A stretch of DNA of 64,000 nucleotides from Natronomonas moolapensis 8.8.11. GTDB taxonomy: Archaea; Halobacteriota; Halobacteria; Halobacteriales; Haloarculaceae. The stretch's first letter is position 1; every line of letters begins with the position of its first letter. Positions 1 to 8,358 of this stretch are shown piece by piece. The stretch lies in contig NC_020388.1 of assembly GCF_000591055.1 (NCBI RefSeq), positions 186,001 to 250,000 of the forward strand. Direction: 5' to 3'. The notes beneath the pieces are model-generated. The model was not told the DNA's origin and made no database searches. It saw only the letters and a program-made list of their open reading frames with translations. The translations under genes were made by a program, and so were the position numbers.

Positions 1-70
1 GCGCTTCGTCCCAGTCGACGAACTCGCCGTCCATCCAGATCGTGTCGACATCCATCTCCTCGAAAGACAT
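1..70 (-). CDS. ilvE: Branched-chain amino acid aminotransferase, N-terminal fragment
   Basis: Read leftwards from the ATG at 68-70, the frame gives 23 residues beginning MSFEEMDVDTIWMDGEFVDW before the window edge. This acidic start with an IWMDGEFVDW stretch matches my recollection of haloarchaeal IlvE proteins, PLP enzymes that make leucine, isoleucine and valine from their 2-oxo acids. Only the extreme N-terminus is present, so catalytic residues cannot be checked and the identification rests on this short stretch alone. It is divergent from the methyltransferase gene that follows. Confidence 0.55.
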   Translation of the reverse strand, partial: MSFEEMDVDTIWMDGEFVDWDEA

Positions 71-204
71 AGTTCGTCTGTGGACCGGCCCCGTAATGAG
101 TGTTGACGATCCGGGCGGATCCCCGAAGCGAAATCAACCCGCAGGTTCCGGCAGCGCGAGCGCGAATCAGGGGGGTTATGCCCCGAGAGCCACAACGGAC
201 ACCG

Positions 205-867
205 ATGGGAGTCCTCGAAGACAAAGCCCGCGCGCGGCTCTTTTATAAATATCTCTCGCGGGTCTACGACACGATCAATCCGTTCATCTGGAACGAGGAG
301 ATGCGCGACGAAGCCCTCGAGTGGTTCGGAATCGAGGCGGGCGATCGCGTCCTAGACGTCGGATGCGGGACCGGGTTCGCGACCGAGGGCCTGTTGGAAC
401 ACACGGACGACGTCTGGGGGCTCGACCAGTCGGCCCACCAACTCGAGAAGGCGTTCGGGAAGTTCGGCAAGCGCGATCGGGTGAACTTCCACCGCGGCGA
501 CGCCGAGCGGTTGCCCTTCGCCGACGACAGCTTCGACGCCTACTGGTCGTCGGGATCGATCGAGTACTGGCCCGATCCGGTCGCTGCGCTCCGGGAGGCC
601 CGCCGGGTCACGAAGCCGGGCGGGCCGGTGTTGGTCGTCGGCCCCGACTACCCGAAGTCGACGGCGTTCGCGAGACTCGCCGACGCGATCATGCTGTTCT
701 ACGACGAGGCGGAGGCCGACCGGATGTTCGCCGAGGCCGGCTTCCAGGCGTTCGAACACCGGATTCAACAGCGCGCCCCCGGGACGCCGCGGGCGATCAC
801 GACGATCGCGCGGGTCCCCGAATCAGGGGCCGAGACGGCCGCTGATCCGATCCCCGACCCGCGCTAG
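205..867 (+). CDS. SAM-dependent class I methyltransferase (MPBQ/MSBQ-methyltransferase-like)
   Basis: A 220-residue protein with methyltransferase motif I (VLDVGCGTGF, about residues 49-58) and a later acidic loop GDAERLPFADDSFD typical of type 11 SAM methyltransferases. The N-terminal LFYKYLSRVYDTINPFIWNE segment resembles the plant MPBQ/MSBQ quinone methyltransferases, so a prenyl-quinone or aromatic lipid substrate is possible, but this is inference. Start ATG 205 was chosen because the conserved-looking part begins there; an in-frame ATG at 178, preceded by a G-run, would add nine residues. The stop overlaps that of the convergent pilin gene by CTAG (864-867). Confidence 0.8.
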   Translation: MGVLEDKARARLFYKYLSRVYDTINPFIWNEEMRDEALEWFGIEAGDRVLDVGCGTGFATEGLLEHTDDVWGLDQSAHQLEKAFGKFGKRDRVNFHRGDAERLPFADDSFDAYWSSGSIEYWPDPVAALREARRVTKPGGPVLVVGPDYPKSTAFARLADAIMLFYDEAEADRMFAEAGFQAFEHRIQQRAPGTPRAITTIARVPESGAETAADPIPDPR

Positions 868-1319
868 GCGGTCACCTCGAGTTCCGCGACGCTGTAGCCC
901 TCGACGGAAAGCCGGATCGTCACGGTGTCGCCGGGGTCGATCGACGGCCCGTTCGTGCCCGCTGTCCGGAAGGAGGCCGTCTCGCCGACCCGCCAGGCCG
1001 TGGTGGTCGCGCTGTTGAACGCGCCGGTCGGTGCGCTCTCGAAGCCGCCTGCGGAAAAGAACGGGACCGGCGGTTGTTCGGCGAGCGGTTCGCCGTCGAC
1101 GCGCACTCGAACGTCGAGCGCTTCCGGATCGATCACGTCGCCACCGGTGTGTGTTACCCTGATCTCGCCGGTCGGATCGGCCGCCGCGTCGAAGGTGGCG
1201 ACGGTGGGCTCGGGCGCGGAGCCGACGGGGACGGCCACGAGCACAGTCGCAGCGAGGGCGACGGTCACCACGAGCAGACACAGGACGCCGACGAGCGGCG
1301 AGACGCCACGGGGAGCCAT
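864..1319 (-). CDS. Type IV pilin-like protein
   Basis: 151 residues starting MAPRGVSPLVGVLCLLVV: a short charged leader, a Gly-Val cleavage position and then a hydrophobic helix, the class III signal peptide layout of haloarchaeal type IV pilins. The rest is a small, beta-rich acidic domain. It should be cut by prepilin peptidase (a candidate lies at 42087-43067), releasing a subunit starting near VSPLVGV. The ATG at 1317-1319 is favoured over longer in-frame versions because the signal begins there and because a TATA-like AT run at 1341-1350 lies about 26 bp upstream, as for a leaderless transcript. Whether it forms pili or is a minor pilin cannot be told. Confidence 0.8.
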   Translation of the reverse strand: MAPRGVSPLVGVLCLLVVTVALAATVLVAVPVGSAPEPTVATFDAAADPTGEIRVTHTGGDVIDPEALDVRVRVDGEPLAEQPPVPFFSAGGFESAPTGAFNSATTTAWRVGETASFRTAGTNGPSIDPGDTVTIRLSVEGYSVAELEVTA

Positions 1320-1340
1320 GAGGGTCCTGGCCGCGTCCCG

Positions 1341-1350
1341 ATATATAAAT
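1341..1350 (-). promoter_or_regulatory. TATA element of the pilin gene
   Basis: The minus strand reads ATTTATATAT here, centred about 26 bp upstream of the pilin ATG (1319), the spacing expected of an archaeal TATA box driving a leaderless mRNA. Confidence 0.6.
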
Positions 1351-1351
1351 C

Positions 1352-1395
1352 GTCGGGCGTCGCAGGTTGTCGGGCGTCGCAGGTTGTCGGGCGTC
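1352..1395. repeat. 17-bp tandem repeat, 2.6 copies
   Basis: The unit GTCGGGCGTCGCAGGTT occurs at 1352-1368 and 1369-1385, followed by ten bases of a third copy to 1395. It lies just upstream of the pilin promoter and ends before the stop codon of the next gene. The copies are identical, pointing to recent slippage. Confidence 0.85.
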
Positions 1396-1402
1396 CCGGC
1401 GC

Positions 1403-2635
1403 TCAGGAGGGCGACGCCTCGAGCGACACCGTCTCGCCGTCGTGAGCCGCGGTTACTGTCACCGGACCGCGGGGAGCGACGGCCCACAGCCGGTCCCCGT
1501 CGGTCGACCCGATCGGGTCGCCGCCGAGCTCGATTCGTGCGTTCAGGGGGTCGCCGGTCGCGTCGTCGAGGGCCGAAACCCCGATCGGCCCGCCGCCGCG
1601 GGTCGTGTCGACGACGAGGCGAAGCCCGTTCGCGGTGGTTCGGCTCCTCTGAGTCGGGAGCGAGTCGAGGTCGTTTCGCTGGAATTCGATCGCTACGGCC
1701 TCCGAGCCGCTGTCGAGGTACGTCTCGAGCTCACCGTGCGGGTGGGGAATGCTGAAGCGATAGACGCGTTCGAAGGGCGGCCCGATGGGCGAGGCCGAGA
1801 CGCCGAGGTTGTTCTCTGTGACCCACGGGTAGATACGCTCCATTCGCTCGAGCGCGAGGAGCGGGCTTCCGCCGTATTGATCCTGAGTCCGTCTGTCCCT
1901 CGCGCTCGGATCGTGGGCCTCGCGAAGATACGTCCCGTCGTCCCGATCGATCGCGGCGAGGACGACCCCGTCGCCGGCCGTCTCGACGTACACCCGAACG
2001 GAGCCGGAGCCGGCGGCCGCGCCGGCGAGTTCGGTCCTGACTGGTCCGGTTGCTGGGACGAGTCCGGCTCGTTCCGTCGCCGCGCGGTCGGCTTCGGCGT
2101 CCATCTCGAGGCGGTTCGCCCGCGTTTCGAGCCACTCGAGCCGATCGACCGTCGCCCCGGCCACCCGGGCGACCACGGTCAGCGTCCGGAGGAGTTCGCG
2201 GGCGTCGATCGCCCCCTCGTTGTACTGCCGGATGGCGGTTCGTTCGGTCCCGCGCAGCTCGCCGGCGCGGGCGGCGAGACGCTCTACGCCGTCCTCGACG
2301 ACCGCTTCGTGCTCGGCGTCGCTTGCCGCGCTCGTATAGCGTCGCTCGAGCGTCTCGCCGAGGTAGGCGCTCTCGAGCCCGCCGGCGTCGGCCTCGACGG
2401 CGGCCGCGACGTCGAGACCGGCGGTGTGGTTGCCGGAGCGCTCGATGCCCTCGGCCGACGGCGCGAGGTACTCCGAGGTGTTCGGCGTCGCGAGCACGGT
2501 CATCGAGCGATCCGGGTCGGCCGTCGTCTCCTGTAGCTCGCCGGGACCGCCGACGCCCTCGGCGCCGACGACGACCCCGCCGATCGGGGCCACACAGAGG
2601 AGGAAGGCGAAGACGAGCGCACGGGTACCGTCCAT
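1403..2635 (-). CDS. Predicted secreted haloarchaeal protein of unknown function
   Basis: 410 residues from ATG 2633-2635. The N-terminus MDGTRALVFAFLLCVAPIGG has the form of a Sec signal peptide, so the protein is probably exported or surface-anchored. The middle (about residues 60-190) is charged and helical, possibly coiled coil; the C-terminal half is richer in beta-strand and ends with a domain resembling an Ig-like or carboxypeptidase-regulatory fold. No catalytic motif was recognised. A longer in-frame version would place 20 basic residues before the signal and is unlikely. It is divergent from the wHTH membrane protein at 2788. Confidence 0.7.
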   Translation of the reverse strand: MDGTRALVFAFLLCVAPIGGVVVGAEGVGGPGELQETTADPDRSMTVLATPNTSEYLAPSAEGIERSGNHTAGLDVAAAVEADAGGLESAYLGETLERRYTSAASDAEHEAVVEDGVERLAARAGELRGTERTAIRQYNEGAIDARELLRTLTVVARVAGATVDRLEWLETRANRLEMDAEADRAATERAGLVPATGPVRTELAGAAAGSGSVRVYVETAGDGVVLAAIDRDDGTYLREAHDPSARDRRTQDQYGGSPLLALERMERIYPWVTENNLGVSASPIGPPFERVYRFSIPHPHGELETYLDSGSEAVAIEFQRNDLDSLPTQRSRTTANGLRLVVDTTRGGGPIGVSALDDATGDPLNARIELGGDPIGSTDGDRLWAVAPRGPVTVTAAHDGETVSLEASPS

Positions 2636-2787
2636 GTTCGGGGCGTCGCCCCCGGGAAACAAAAATCGTCCGCCCCGCACCGGGACTAAACGCACGGCCG
2701 AGAAAAGCCGAGACAGTTTATCGACGGCGCAGACGTTTTATCTCCGGATAGAAAGCGTTTTCCCGTGGGCGCGTCCACCGTTTAGCT

Positions 2788-3903
2788 ATGCGGTGTCGGG
2801 TCCCCATCTTGCTGTGTGCCCTCCTCCTCGCCTCCGCTCCGGTGCTCGGTGCGGTTCCCGTCGCTGGACAACCACAGGCCGACGGGACACACTTCGAAGC
2901 ACAGCTCCAAGCGGACGGCGACGCGGCGTGGAACGTCACGCTCAGCGTGCCCATCGGCACTGACAGCGATCGCGACGCCTTCGAGGCGTTCGCGGACCGG
3001 TTCGAGGCCGGCGAGGCCGACCTCGAGCTCGGTGTCGACGCGTTCGAGCGGGCCGCCGGCGAGGCCTCGGCGGCGAGCGGCCGCGAGATGTCGATCACGT
3101 CGGTCAGCCGTCACAGCGAAGTCGTAACCGACCCCGACAGCGGGGAGACGTACGGGGTGCTCCGGGTCTCGTTCACCTGGGAGTCGTTCGCGCGAATCGA
3201 CGACGAGGACACGCTGTACGTCGACGACGCGTTCAACACCACGGACGGGACGTGGCTGCCGGGACTCGGATCGGACCAGTCGCTGACGATCCTGGCCCCG
3301 CCGGGCTACGGTGGGCCGACCACCTCGCCGATCGGGGCCGACGGCGGGGACCTCCGGTGGGAGGGGCCGACGACGTTCGAGCCCGGATACTTCGACATCG
3401 TCTATCACCCGTCTGGTGCGGGACCGGCGACGAACGGGATCTCGAGCCCCCTCGTCGCCGGGGCGTTGCTCCTGAGCGGAGCCGCGCTCCTCGTCGGGCT
3501 GTACCTCCTGTTCGGCCGGCAGCGCGGGGACGAGACACGCGAGCCCCCGGAGGCGGGCGATGCCGATAGCGACGGCGGAACGGCGGGGGAACCGACGGAC
3601 GCGGCGGCCGAGAGCGCGACACCAGAGAAAGACGGTGCGAACGCCGACCCGGACACCGGGGCCGACGAGCCGAATCCCGAACTGCTCTCGGACGAGGAGC
3701 GCGTCGAGTACCTCCTCGAACGGAACGGGGGACGGATGAAGCAGGCGACGATCGTCAAGGAGACCGGCTGGTCGAACGCGAAGGTCTCACAGCTTCTCTC
3801 GTCGATGGACGACGAAGACCGGGTGGACAAACTCCGAATCGGCCGGGAGAACCTCATCAGCCTGCCCGGAGAAGGCGTCGGCGAACTCGGCGAGGAGCCT
3901 TGA
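2788..3903 (+). CDS. Membrane-anchored winged-helix protein (putative one-component transmembrane regulator)
   Basis: 371 residues in clear blocks: signal peptide (about 1-27, ending near VAGQPQ), extracytoplasmic domain (about 28-212), one transmembrane helix (about 217-240, SPLVAGALLLSGAALLVGLY), an acidic low-complexity linker (about 245-297), and a C-terminal winged helix (about 298-361, with ERVEYLLERNGGRMKQATIV followed by a recognition-helix-like segment). The layout suggests an outside sensor wired directly to a cytoplasmic DNA-binding domain. The outer domain is related to that of the protein at 59327-60034, which has no HTH. Ligand and targets are unknown. The stop codon abuts the PATE-like element. 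Confidence 0.8.
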   Translation: MRCRVPILLCALLLASAPVLGAVPVAGQPQADGTHFEAQLQADGDAAWNVTLSVPIGTDSDRDAFEAFADRFEAGEADLELGVDAFERAAGEASAASGREMSITSVSRHSEVVTDPDSGETYGVLRVSFTWESFARIDDEDTLYVDDAFNTTDGTWLPGLGSDQSLTILAPPGYGGPTTSPIGADGGDLRWEGPTTFEPGYFDIVYHPSGAGPATNGISSPLVAGALLLSGAALLVGLYLLFGRQRGDETREPPEAGDADSDGGTAGEPTDAAAESATPEKDGANADPDTGADEPNPELLSDEERVEYLLERNGGRMKQATIVKETGWSNAKVSQLLSSMDDEDRVDKLRIGRENLISLPGEGVGELGEEP

Positions 3904-4345
3904 AATTCTCTCCGCGCTGCAGCGCGAGGATTCCAGCGCGGGACGGCGAGCCGGTCCCACGTCCCCGCTGGCAACTTCTCGCCTGCCGAACGGGGTCCGG
4001 CGAGGCGATACCGGGTGTGTGCGCGATACGTCGGCCCCGCGAGGGGTGTGGCGTGTTGCGCGTCCCGGCACGGGCCGTGCCATCGGCCTGCCTGCCCTTC
4101 GTGCCACGGTGAGCAGGCACAAGCGAGCGAGGGTCGCTTGTTACCTGCCGTCTCCCAACGGCCTCGGCGACGCCCTCTCGGGGACGGTGTGGTGGCCTTC
4201 GTCGTCCGGGCGGACCCCAATTCCGACCGCCAGTTTTTGCCCGTTGTGCGTGCTACGGCAGACGCTGTCGGACGGCTTAACCGGCGGTTGTCGCCCTGGT
4301 GTCGGATTCATCCCCGCCGTGAACGGCGAGGTTTTCTCCTCGAAC
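3904..4345. mobile_element. PATE-like non-autonomous IS200/IS605-type element (candidate)
   Basis: About 440 bp with no convincing gene, bounded by two short hairpins. Left, 3910-3928 is built around CGCGCTGCAGCGCG. Right, CCCCGCCGT at 4312-4320 pairs with ACGGCGAGG at 4323-4331 and is followed by TTTTCTCCTCG. Such subterminal hairpins mark IS200/IS605 and IS1341 ends, and non-autonomous relatives (palindrome-associated transposable elements, PATEs) are known in haloarchaea. The left hairpin follows TTGA, reminiscent of the tetranucleotides these elements use. No transposase or TnpB is present. Exact ends are uncertain; the element lies directly after the stop codon at 3901-3903. Confidence 0.5.
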
Positions 4346-4421
4346 TTCCGTAACCCCGCTCGCCAGAGAGCGCCGGAGCGGGATACCGGCGGGAGCGTCG
4401 GCTGACCCACTGTTCGGAAAC

Positions 4422-4429
4422 ATTTAATC
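4422..4429 (+). promoter_or_regulatory. TATA element of etfBA
   Basis: ATTTAATC is centred about 30 bp before the etfB ATG (4455), consistent with a nearly leaderless transcript. It lies just downstream of the PATE-like element, so the operon promoter is close to, but not obviously inside, that element. Confidence 0.5.
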
Positions 4430-4454
4430 ATAGACGGGTGTCACGTTCGCTAGT

Positions 4455-5249
4455 ATGAAGGTACTCGTTACCGTGAAGGAGGTAGCCGCGGTCGACGACG
4501 AGTTCGAGATCTCCGGGCTCGACATCGCCGAGGGGTCCCTCGAGTACGACCTCAACGAGTGGGACGACTACGCTGTCGAGGAGGCCGTCCAGATAGCCGA
4601 GGCGAACGACGACGTCGAGGTCGTCACGGTCACCATCGGTCCCGAGCGCGCCGACGAGACCGTCCGGATGGCGCTCGCGAAGGGGGCCGACCGGGCCGTC
4701 CGGGTGTGGGACGATGCCCTCGAGGAAGCCCAGTTCCTCGACGTCGGCACGAAGGCCGACATCATCGCCGCCGTCGCCGAGGCGGAGGCCCCCGATCTGA
4801 TCCTCTCGGGCGTTCAGGCGGGCGACGACGCCAACGGCGCGACTGGCGTCGCCCTCGCCGAACGGCTCGGCTTCGAGTGGGCCGCCGTCGTCAACGACCT
4901 CGAACTCGACGCCGAGGCGGGCGTCGCCTCGGTCCACCGCGAGCTCGAAGGCGGTATCGAGGAACTCACCGACGTCGAGCTCCCCGCGGTGTTGACGATC
5001 CAGACCGGGATCAACGAGCCCCGCTACGCCAGCCTCCGCGGTATCCGACAGGCCCAGCGAAAGCCCCTCGAAACCGAGTCCCTCGACGATATCGGGCTCG
5101 ACGCCTCGGTGACCGACTCGCCCGTCGCGCGGACCTCGATGTACGAGCCCGAAAGCGAAAGCGACGCGGTTGTCTGGGACGGCAGCGCCGACGAGACGGC
5201 CGGGGAACTGGCCGAACTCCTCCGCGAGAAGGGGGTGGTCGAGGGATGA
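4455..5249 (+). CDS. etfB: Electron transfer flavoprotein, beta subunit
   Basis: 264 residues, full length for EtfB/FixA. It begins MKVLVTVKEVAAVDDEFEIS and contains the family's YASLRGIRQAQRKP region near residues 195-208. EtfB binds AMP and, with EtfA, forms a soluble heterodimer that carries electrons from acyl-CoA or other flavin dehydrogenases to the membrane quinone pool. The stop overlaps the etfA start (ATGA at 5246-5249), so the pair is translationally coupled. No ETF:quinone oxidoreductase gene (fixC type) follows in this window. Confidence 0.95.
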   Translation: MKVLVTVKEVAAVDDEFEISGLDIAEGSLEYDLNEWDDYAVEEAVQIAEANDDVEVVTVTIGPERADETVRMALAKGADRAVRVWDDALEEAQFLDVGTKADIIAAVAEAEAPDLILSGVQAGDDANGATGVALAERLGFEWAAVVNDLELDAEAGVASVHRELEGGIEELTDVELPAVLTIQTGINEPRYASLRGIRQAQRKPLETESLDDIGLDASVTDSPVARTSMYEPESESDAVVWDGSADETAGELAELLREKGVVEG

Positions 5250-6214
5250 CGGTACTGGCCGTCGCCGAACACCGTCGCGGGGACCTCCGGGACGTCTCCT
5301 TCGAACTCGTCACGGCCGGTCGCGAACTCGCGGCCGACCTCGAGACGGACCTCGCGGTCGCCGTGATCGCGGGCGACGTCGAAGGGTTCGCCGAAGCGCT
5401 GAACCGCGAGGGCGTCGACACGATCTACACCGTCGCGAACGGCGAGGAGTTCAACCACGGCGTCTACGCGGGAGCGATAAAAGAGCTGTGCGCGGAGCTC
5501 GACCCGACGGCGCTTCTGTTGCCCAACTCGGTGAACGGGCTGGACTACGCGCCCGCGGTCGCCGGGGCGCTCGAGTTGCCGCTCGTGACCGACGTGATCG
5601 ACATCGAGAGCGGCGAGCCGGTCGAGGTCGTCCGCGAGCAGTACGGCGGCAAGGTGGAGACGGCCTACGAGGTCGACTCGGAGCGGTACGCGCTGACGCT
5701 CCGGGCCACCGAGTGGCCCCCCGCCGAATCGCCCGGCGACGCGACGATCGAAGCCTTCGACGTGGACGTCGACGAGGACGCGCTCGGCACGACGGTGAAG
5801 GGTTTCGAGGAGGTCGCCAGCGGCGACGTGGACATCACCGACGCGGACGTGCTCGTCTCCGTCGGCCGCGGGATCGGGGAGGAAGAGAACATCCCGCTCG
5901 TCGAGGAACTCGCGGACGCTCTGGACGCGACGCTGTCGTCGTCGCGGCCGATCGTCGACAACGGCTGGCTGCCACAGAACCGCCAGGTCGGCCAGTCGGG
6001 GAAAGTCGTTACACCCGACGTCTACGTCGCGGTCGGGATCTCCGGGGCGGTCCAACACGTCGCCGGCATGAAGGGTGCGGACACCATCGTCGCGATCAAC
6101 TCCGACCCGAACGCGCCGATCTACGACATCGCCGATTACGGTATCGTCGACGACCTCTTCGAGGTCGTCCCCCAAGTGATCGAGGCGTTCGGCGGGCAGG
6201 CGCCCGAGGTCTGA
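5246..6214 (+). CDS. etfA: Electron transfer flavoprotein, alpha subunit
   Basis: 322 residues from ATG 5246. The C-terminal FAD domain is intact: SVGRGIG, then [20 protein letters not shown], then [17 protein letters not shown], and an INSDPNAPI segment. This subunit holds the redox-active FAD, while EtfB supplies AMP and the partner surface. The overlapping start makes co-translation with etfB likely. The etf pair ends 110 bp before trpC and appears to be an independent unit, because trpC has its own promoter-like sequence. Confidence 0.95.
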   Translation: MTVLAVAEHRRGDLRDVSFELVTAGRELAADLETDLAVAVIAGDVEGFAEALNREGVDTIYTVANGEEFNHGVYAGAIKELCAELDPTALLLPNSVNGLDYAPAVAGALELPLVTDVIDIESGEPVEVVREQYGGKVETAYEVDSERYALTLRATEWPPAESPGDATIEAFDVDVDEDALGTTVKGFEEVASGDVDITDADVLVSVGRGIGEEENIPLVEELADALDATLSSSRPIVDNGWLPQNRQVGQSGKVVTPDVYVAVGISGAVQHVAGMKGADTIVAINSDPNAPIYDIADYGIVDDLFEVVPQVIEAFGGQAPEV

Positions 6215-6290
6215 GCGCCGACGCGCCGGCCCCGTGTTTTCCGTCGATGCACTGCCCCGAGCCGCCGCTCCGGGGCGTCCGAGCCGCAAC

Positions 6291-6327
6291 TCTTTTGTAC
6301 ACATACGCTCATTAATGTACAGTAATG
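6291..6327 (+). promoter_or_regulatory. trpCBA promoter with two TGTACA palindromes
   Basis: TCTTTTGTA (6291-6299) lies about 30 bp before the trpC ATG (6325) and is the likely TATA region. The palindrome TGTACA occurs at 6296-6301, overlapping it, and again at 6316-6321, next to the predicted transcription start: two copies exactly 20 bp apart, two helical turns. This is a reasonable shape for a repressor operator, perhaps tryptophan-responsive; the binding protein is unknown. Confidence 0.45.
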
Positions 6328-7098
6328 AACACCAGAGAGGGACTGGCTCCGGCGGTCCGGTCGATCCTCGGGGCCGCCGAGGGGCGGGGCGGCGGCGACG
6401 AACCGCTCGACGTGACGCCGCGGTCGCTGCCGGCGGCGCTCGAGGCGGCCGAGGCCGACGGACGCGCGCCGATTATCGCCGAAGTGAAACCGACCAGTCC
6501 GACGGCCGACGGCGAGCGGACCGATGACCCGGTCGAACTCGCGACGGCGATGGTCGAGGGCGGTGCTGCGGCGCTGTCCGTGTTGACCGAACCGGAGCAT
6601 TTCGGCGGCTCGCCGGAGACGCTCGAGGCGGTCCGGACGGCCGTCGACGTGCCCGTACTCCGGAAGGACTTCCTCCTGCGGGAGGCCCAACTCGACGTCG
6701 TGGGAGCGGACCTGGTGTTGCTCATTGCACGGTTCGTCGACGACCTCGAGGGCCTCCTCGAGGCCGCCCACCAACGTGGTTTCCAGGTCCTCGTCGAGAC
6801 GCACACTCCCGCGGAGCTCGAGGCGGCCCTCGATGCGGGGGCGGACATCGTCGGAGTCAACAACCGCGATCTGGCGAACCTCGACGTCGACGTCGGGACG
6901 TTCGAGCGCGTCGTCGACTCGGTCCCGGCAACGGCCCGCGAAAACGTCACCCTGATAGCCGAAAGCGGCGTAGAGTCGTGCGACGACGTCGCGCGAATGC
7001 GTGCGGCCGGTGCCGACGGCGTGCTCGTCGGCTCGGCCATAATGGACGGCGACGTGCGAGCGAACACGGAGCGACTCACGAGCGGCTCTACGGAGTGA
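6325..7098 (+). CDS. trpC: Indole-3-glycerol-phosphate synthase
   Basis: 257 residues with the TIM-barrel signatures of Trp[12 protein letters not shown] on strand 1 (catalytic Lys), [23 protein letters not shown] (second catalytic Lys), GVNNRDL, IAESGV and GVLVGSAIM in the phosphate-binding end. It closes the indole ring of carboxyphenylaminodeoxyribulose phosphate in tryptophan synthesis. It is the first gene of trpC-trpB-trpA, the order also described in Haloferax; trpB follows after six bases. Confidence 0.95.
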   Translation: MNTREGLAPAVRSILGAAEGRGGGDEPLDVTPRSLPAALEAAEADGRAPIIAEVKPTSPTADGERTDDPVELATAMVEGGAAALSVLTEPEHFGGSPETLEAVRTAVDVPVLRKDFLLREAQLDVVGADLVLLIARFVDDLEGLLEAAHQRGFQVLVETHTPAELEAALDAGADIVGVNNRDLANLDVDVGTFERVVDSVPATARENVTLIAESGVESCDDVARMRAAGADGVLVGSAIMDGDVRANTERLTSGSTE

Positions 7099-7104
7099 CC
7101 CCAC

Positions 7105-8358
7105 ATGTCTCAACCCGACACCAAATTCGGCGACTACGGCGGCCAGTACGTCCCAGAGGCGTTGATGCCCGCCATCGAGGAACTGACCGATGCCTACCGA
7201 CGCTACGTCCTGAACAACGAGGACGGCTTCATGGACGAGTTCCGCGAGCGACTCGCGGACTTCGGCGGGCGGCCGACGCCGCTGCAGCGCGCCGATCAGC
7301 TCTCAGCGCGCTACGACACGGAGGTGTATCTCAAGCGCGAGGACCTCCTCCACGGTGGCGCACACAAACTCAACAACGCCCTCGGGCAGGTGCTGCTCGC
7401 GAAGTACATGGGCAAAGAGCGCATCATCGCCGAGACCGGCGCGGGCCAACACGGCACCGCGACGGCGATGGCCGCGGCCCACCTGGATATGCCCTGCGAG
7501 ATCTACATGGGCCGCCGTGACATCAACCGCCAGCGGCCCAACGTGTTCCGGATGCGGCTCAACGGCGCGGCGGTCACCCCCGTCGACGTCGGCCGCGGGA
7601 CTCTCAAAGAAGCGATCAGCGAGACGATGCGCGATTGGGCGACGACCGTCGAGACGACCCACTACGTCATCGGATCGATCGTCGGCCCCGCGCCGTTTCC
7701 GGCGATGGTCCGGGACTTCCACGCCGTCATCTCCGAGGAGATCGAATCGCAGACGGCGGAGAAACTCGACCGCTCCCCGGGGTCGGTCGTCGCCTGCGCG
7801 GGCGGCGGCTCGAACACGATGGGTGCCTTCGCCGAGTTCCTCGACGACGACGTCGAGTTGTACGCCGTCGAGGCCGGCGGCTCCTCGTTGACCGTCGACG
7901 AGGAGGCCGGCGTCGCGCCGCACTCGGCGTCGCTGTCGACCGGCGAGGAGGGGGTGCTCCACGGCGCGCGGACGAAGCTGCTCCAGGACGGCCACGGCCA
8001 GATCATGGAGTCCCACAGCGTCTCCTCGGGGCTCGATTACGCCGGCGTCGGACCACAGCTGTCCCACCTCGTCGACGAGGGCCGGGTGACGCCGGTTACC
8101 GTCGACGACGACGACGCCCTGGAGGCGTTCCACCGGCTCTCGCAGGACGAGGGGATCATCCCCGCCCTCGAGACGGCCCACGCGTTCGGCTTCCTCGAGG
8201 CAGCGCTCGGGCCGGACGGCGACGGCTCGGTCGAGTTCGCTGAGCCGATCGTCGTCAACGTCTCCGGGCGCGGCGACAAGGACCTCGAGGCCGCGATCGA
8301 GGAGACCGAAAAACGCGATCTCGAGAACGCACCGGAGATGGAGGTGTTCGATCAGTGA
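7105..8358 (+). CDS. trpB: Tryptophan synthase, beta chain
   Basis: 417 residues of the TrpB1 type. The PLP lysine lies in [15 protein letters not shown] (near residue 91), followed by AETGAGQHG and the phosphate-binding [10 protein letters not shown] loop. The enzyme condenses indole with serine to give tryptophan and works as an alpha2beta2 complex with TrpA. The stop overlaps the trpA GTG start (GTGA at 8355-8358). The C-terminus is acidic, as is usual for halophilic enzymes. Confidence 0.96.
   Translation: MSQPDTKFGDYGGQYVPEALMPAIEELTDAYRRYVLNNEDGFMDEFRERLADFGGRPTPLQRADQLSARYDTEVYLKREDLLHGGAHKLNNALGQVLLAKYMGKERIIAETGAGQHGTATAMAAAHLDMPCEIYMGRRDINRQRPNVFRMRLNGAAVTPVDVGRGTLKEAISETMRDWATTVETTHYVIGSIVGPAPFPAMVRDFHAVISEEIESQTAEKLDRSPGSVVACAGGGSNTMGAFAEFLDDDVELYAVEAGGSSLTVDEEAGVAPHSASLSTGEEGVLHGARTKLLQDGHGQIMESHSVSSGLDYAGVGPQLSHLVDEGRVTPVTVDDDDALEAFHRLSQDEGIIPALETAHAFGFLEAALGPDGDGSVEFAEPIVVNVSGRGDKDLEAAIEETEKRDLENAPEMEVFDQ

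Noticed and set aside
4019-4405. Open frames up to 128 codons inside the PATE-like element
   Set aside because: Frames are basic and Pro/Ser-rich, cross the element's right hairpin, and lack acidic bias or motifs; best explained as non-coding.
5170-6315. 381-codon Arg-rich open frame overlapping etfA
   Set aside because: It is the alternate frame of etfB/etfA; high GC leaves such frames open. Composition is nearly all Arg, Gly and Pro.
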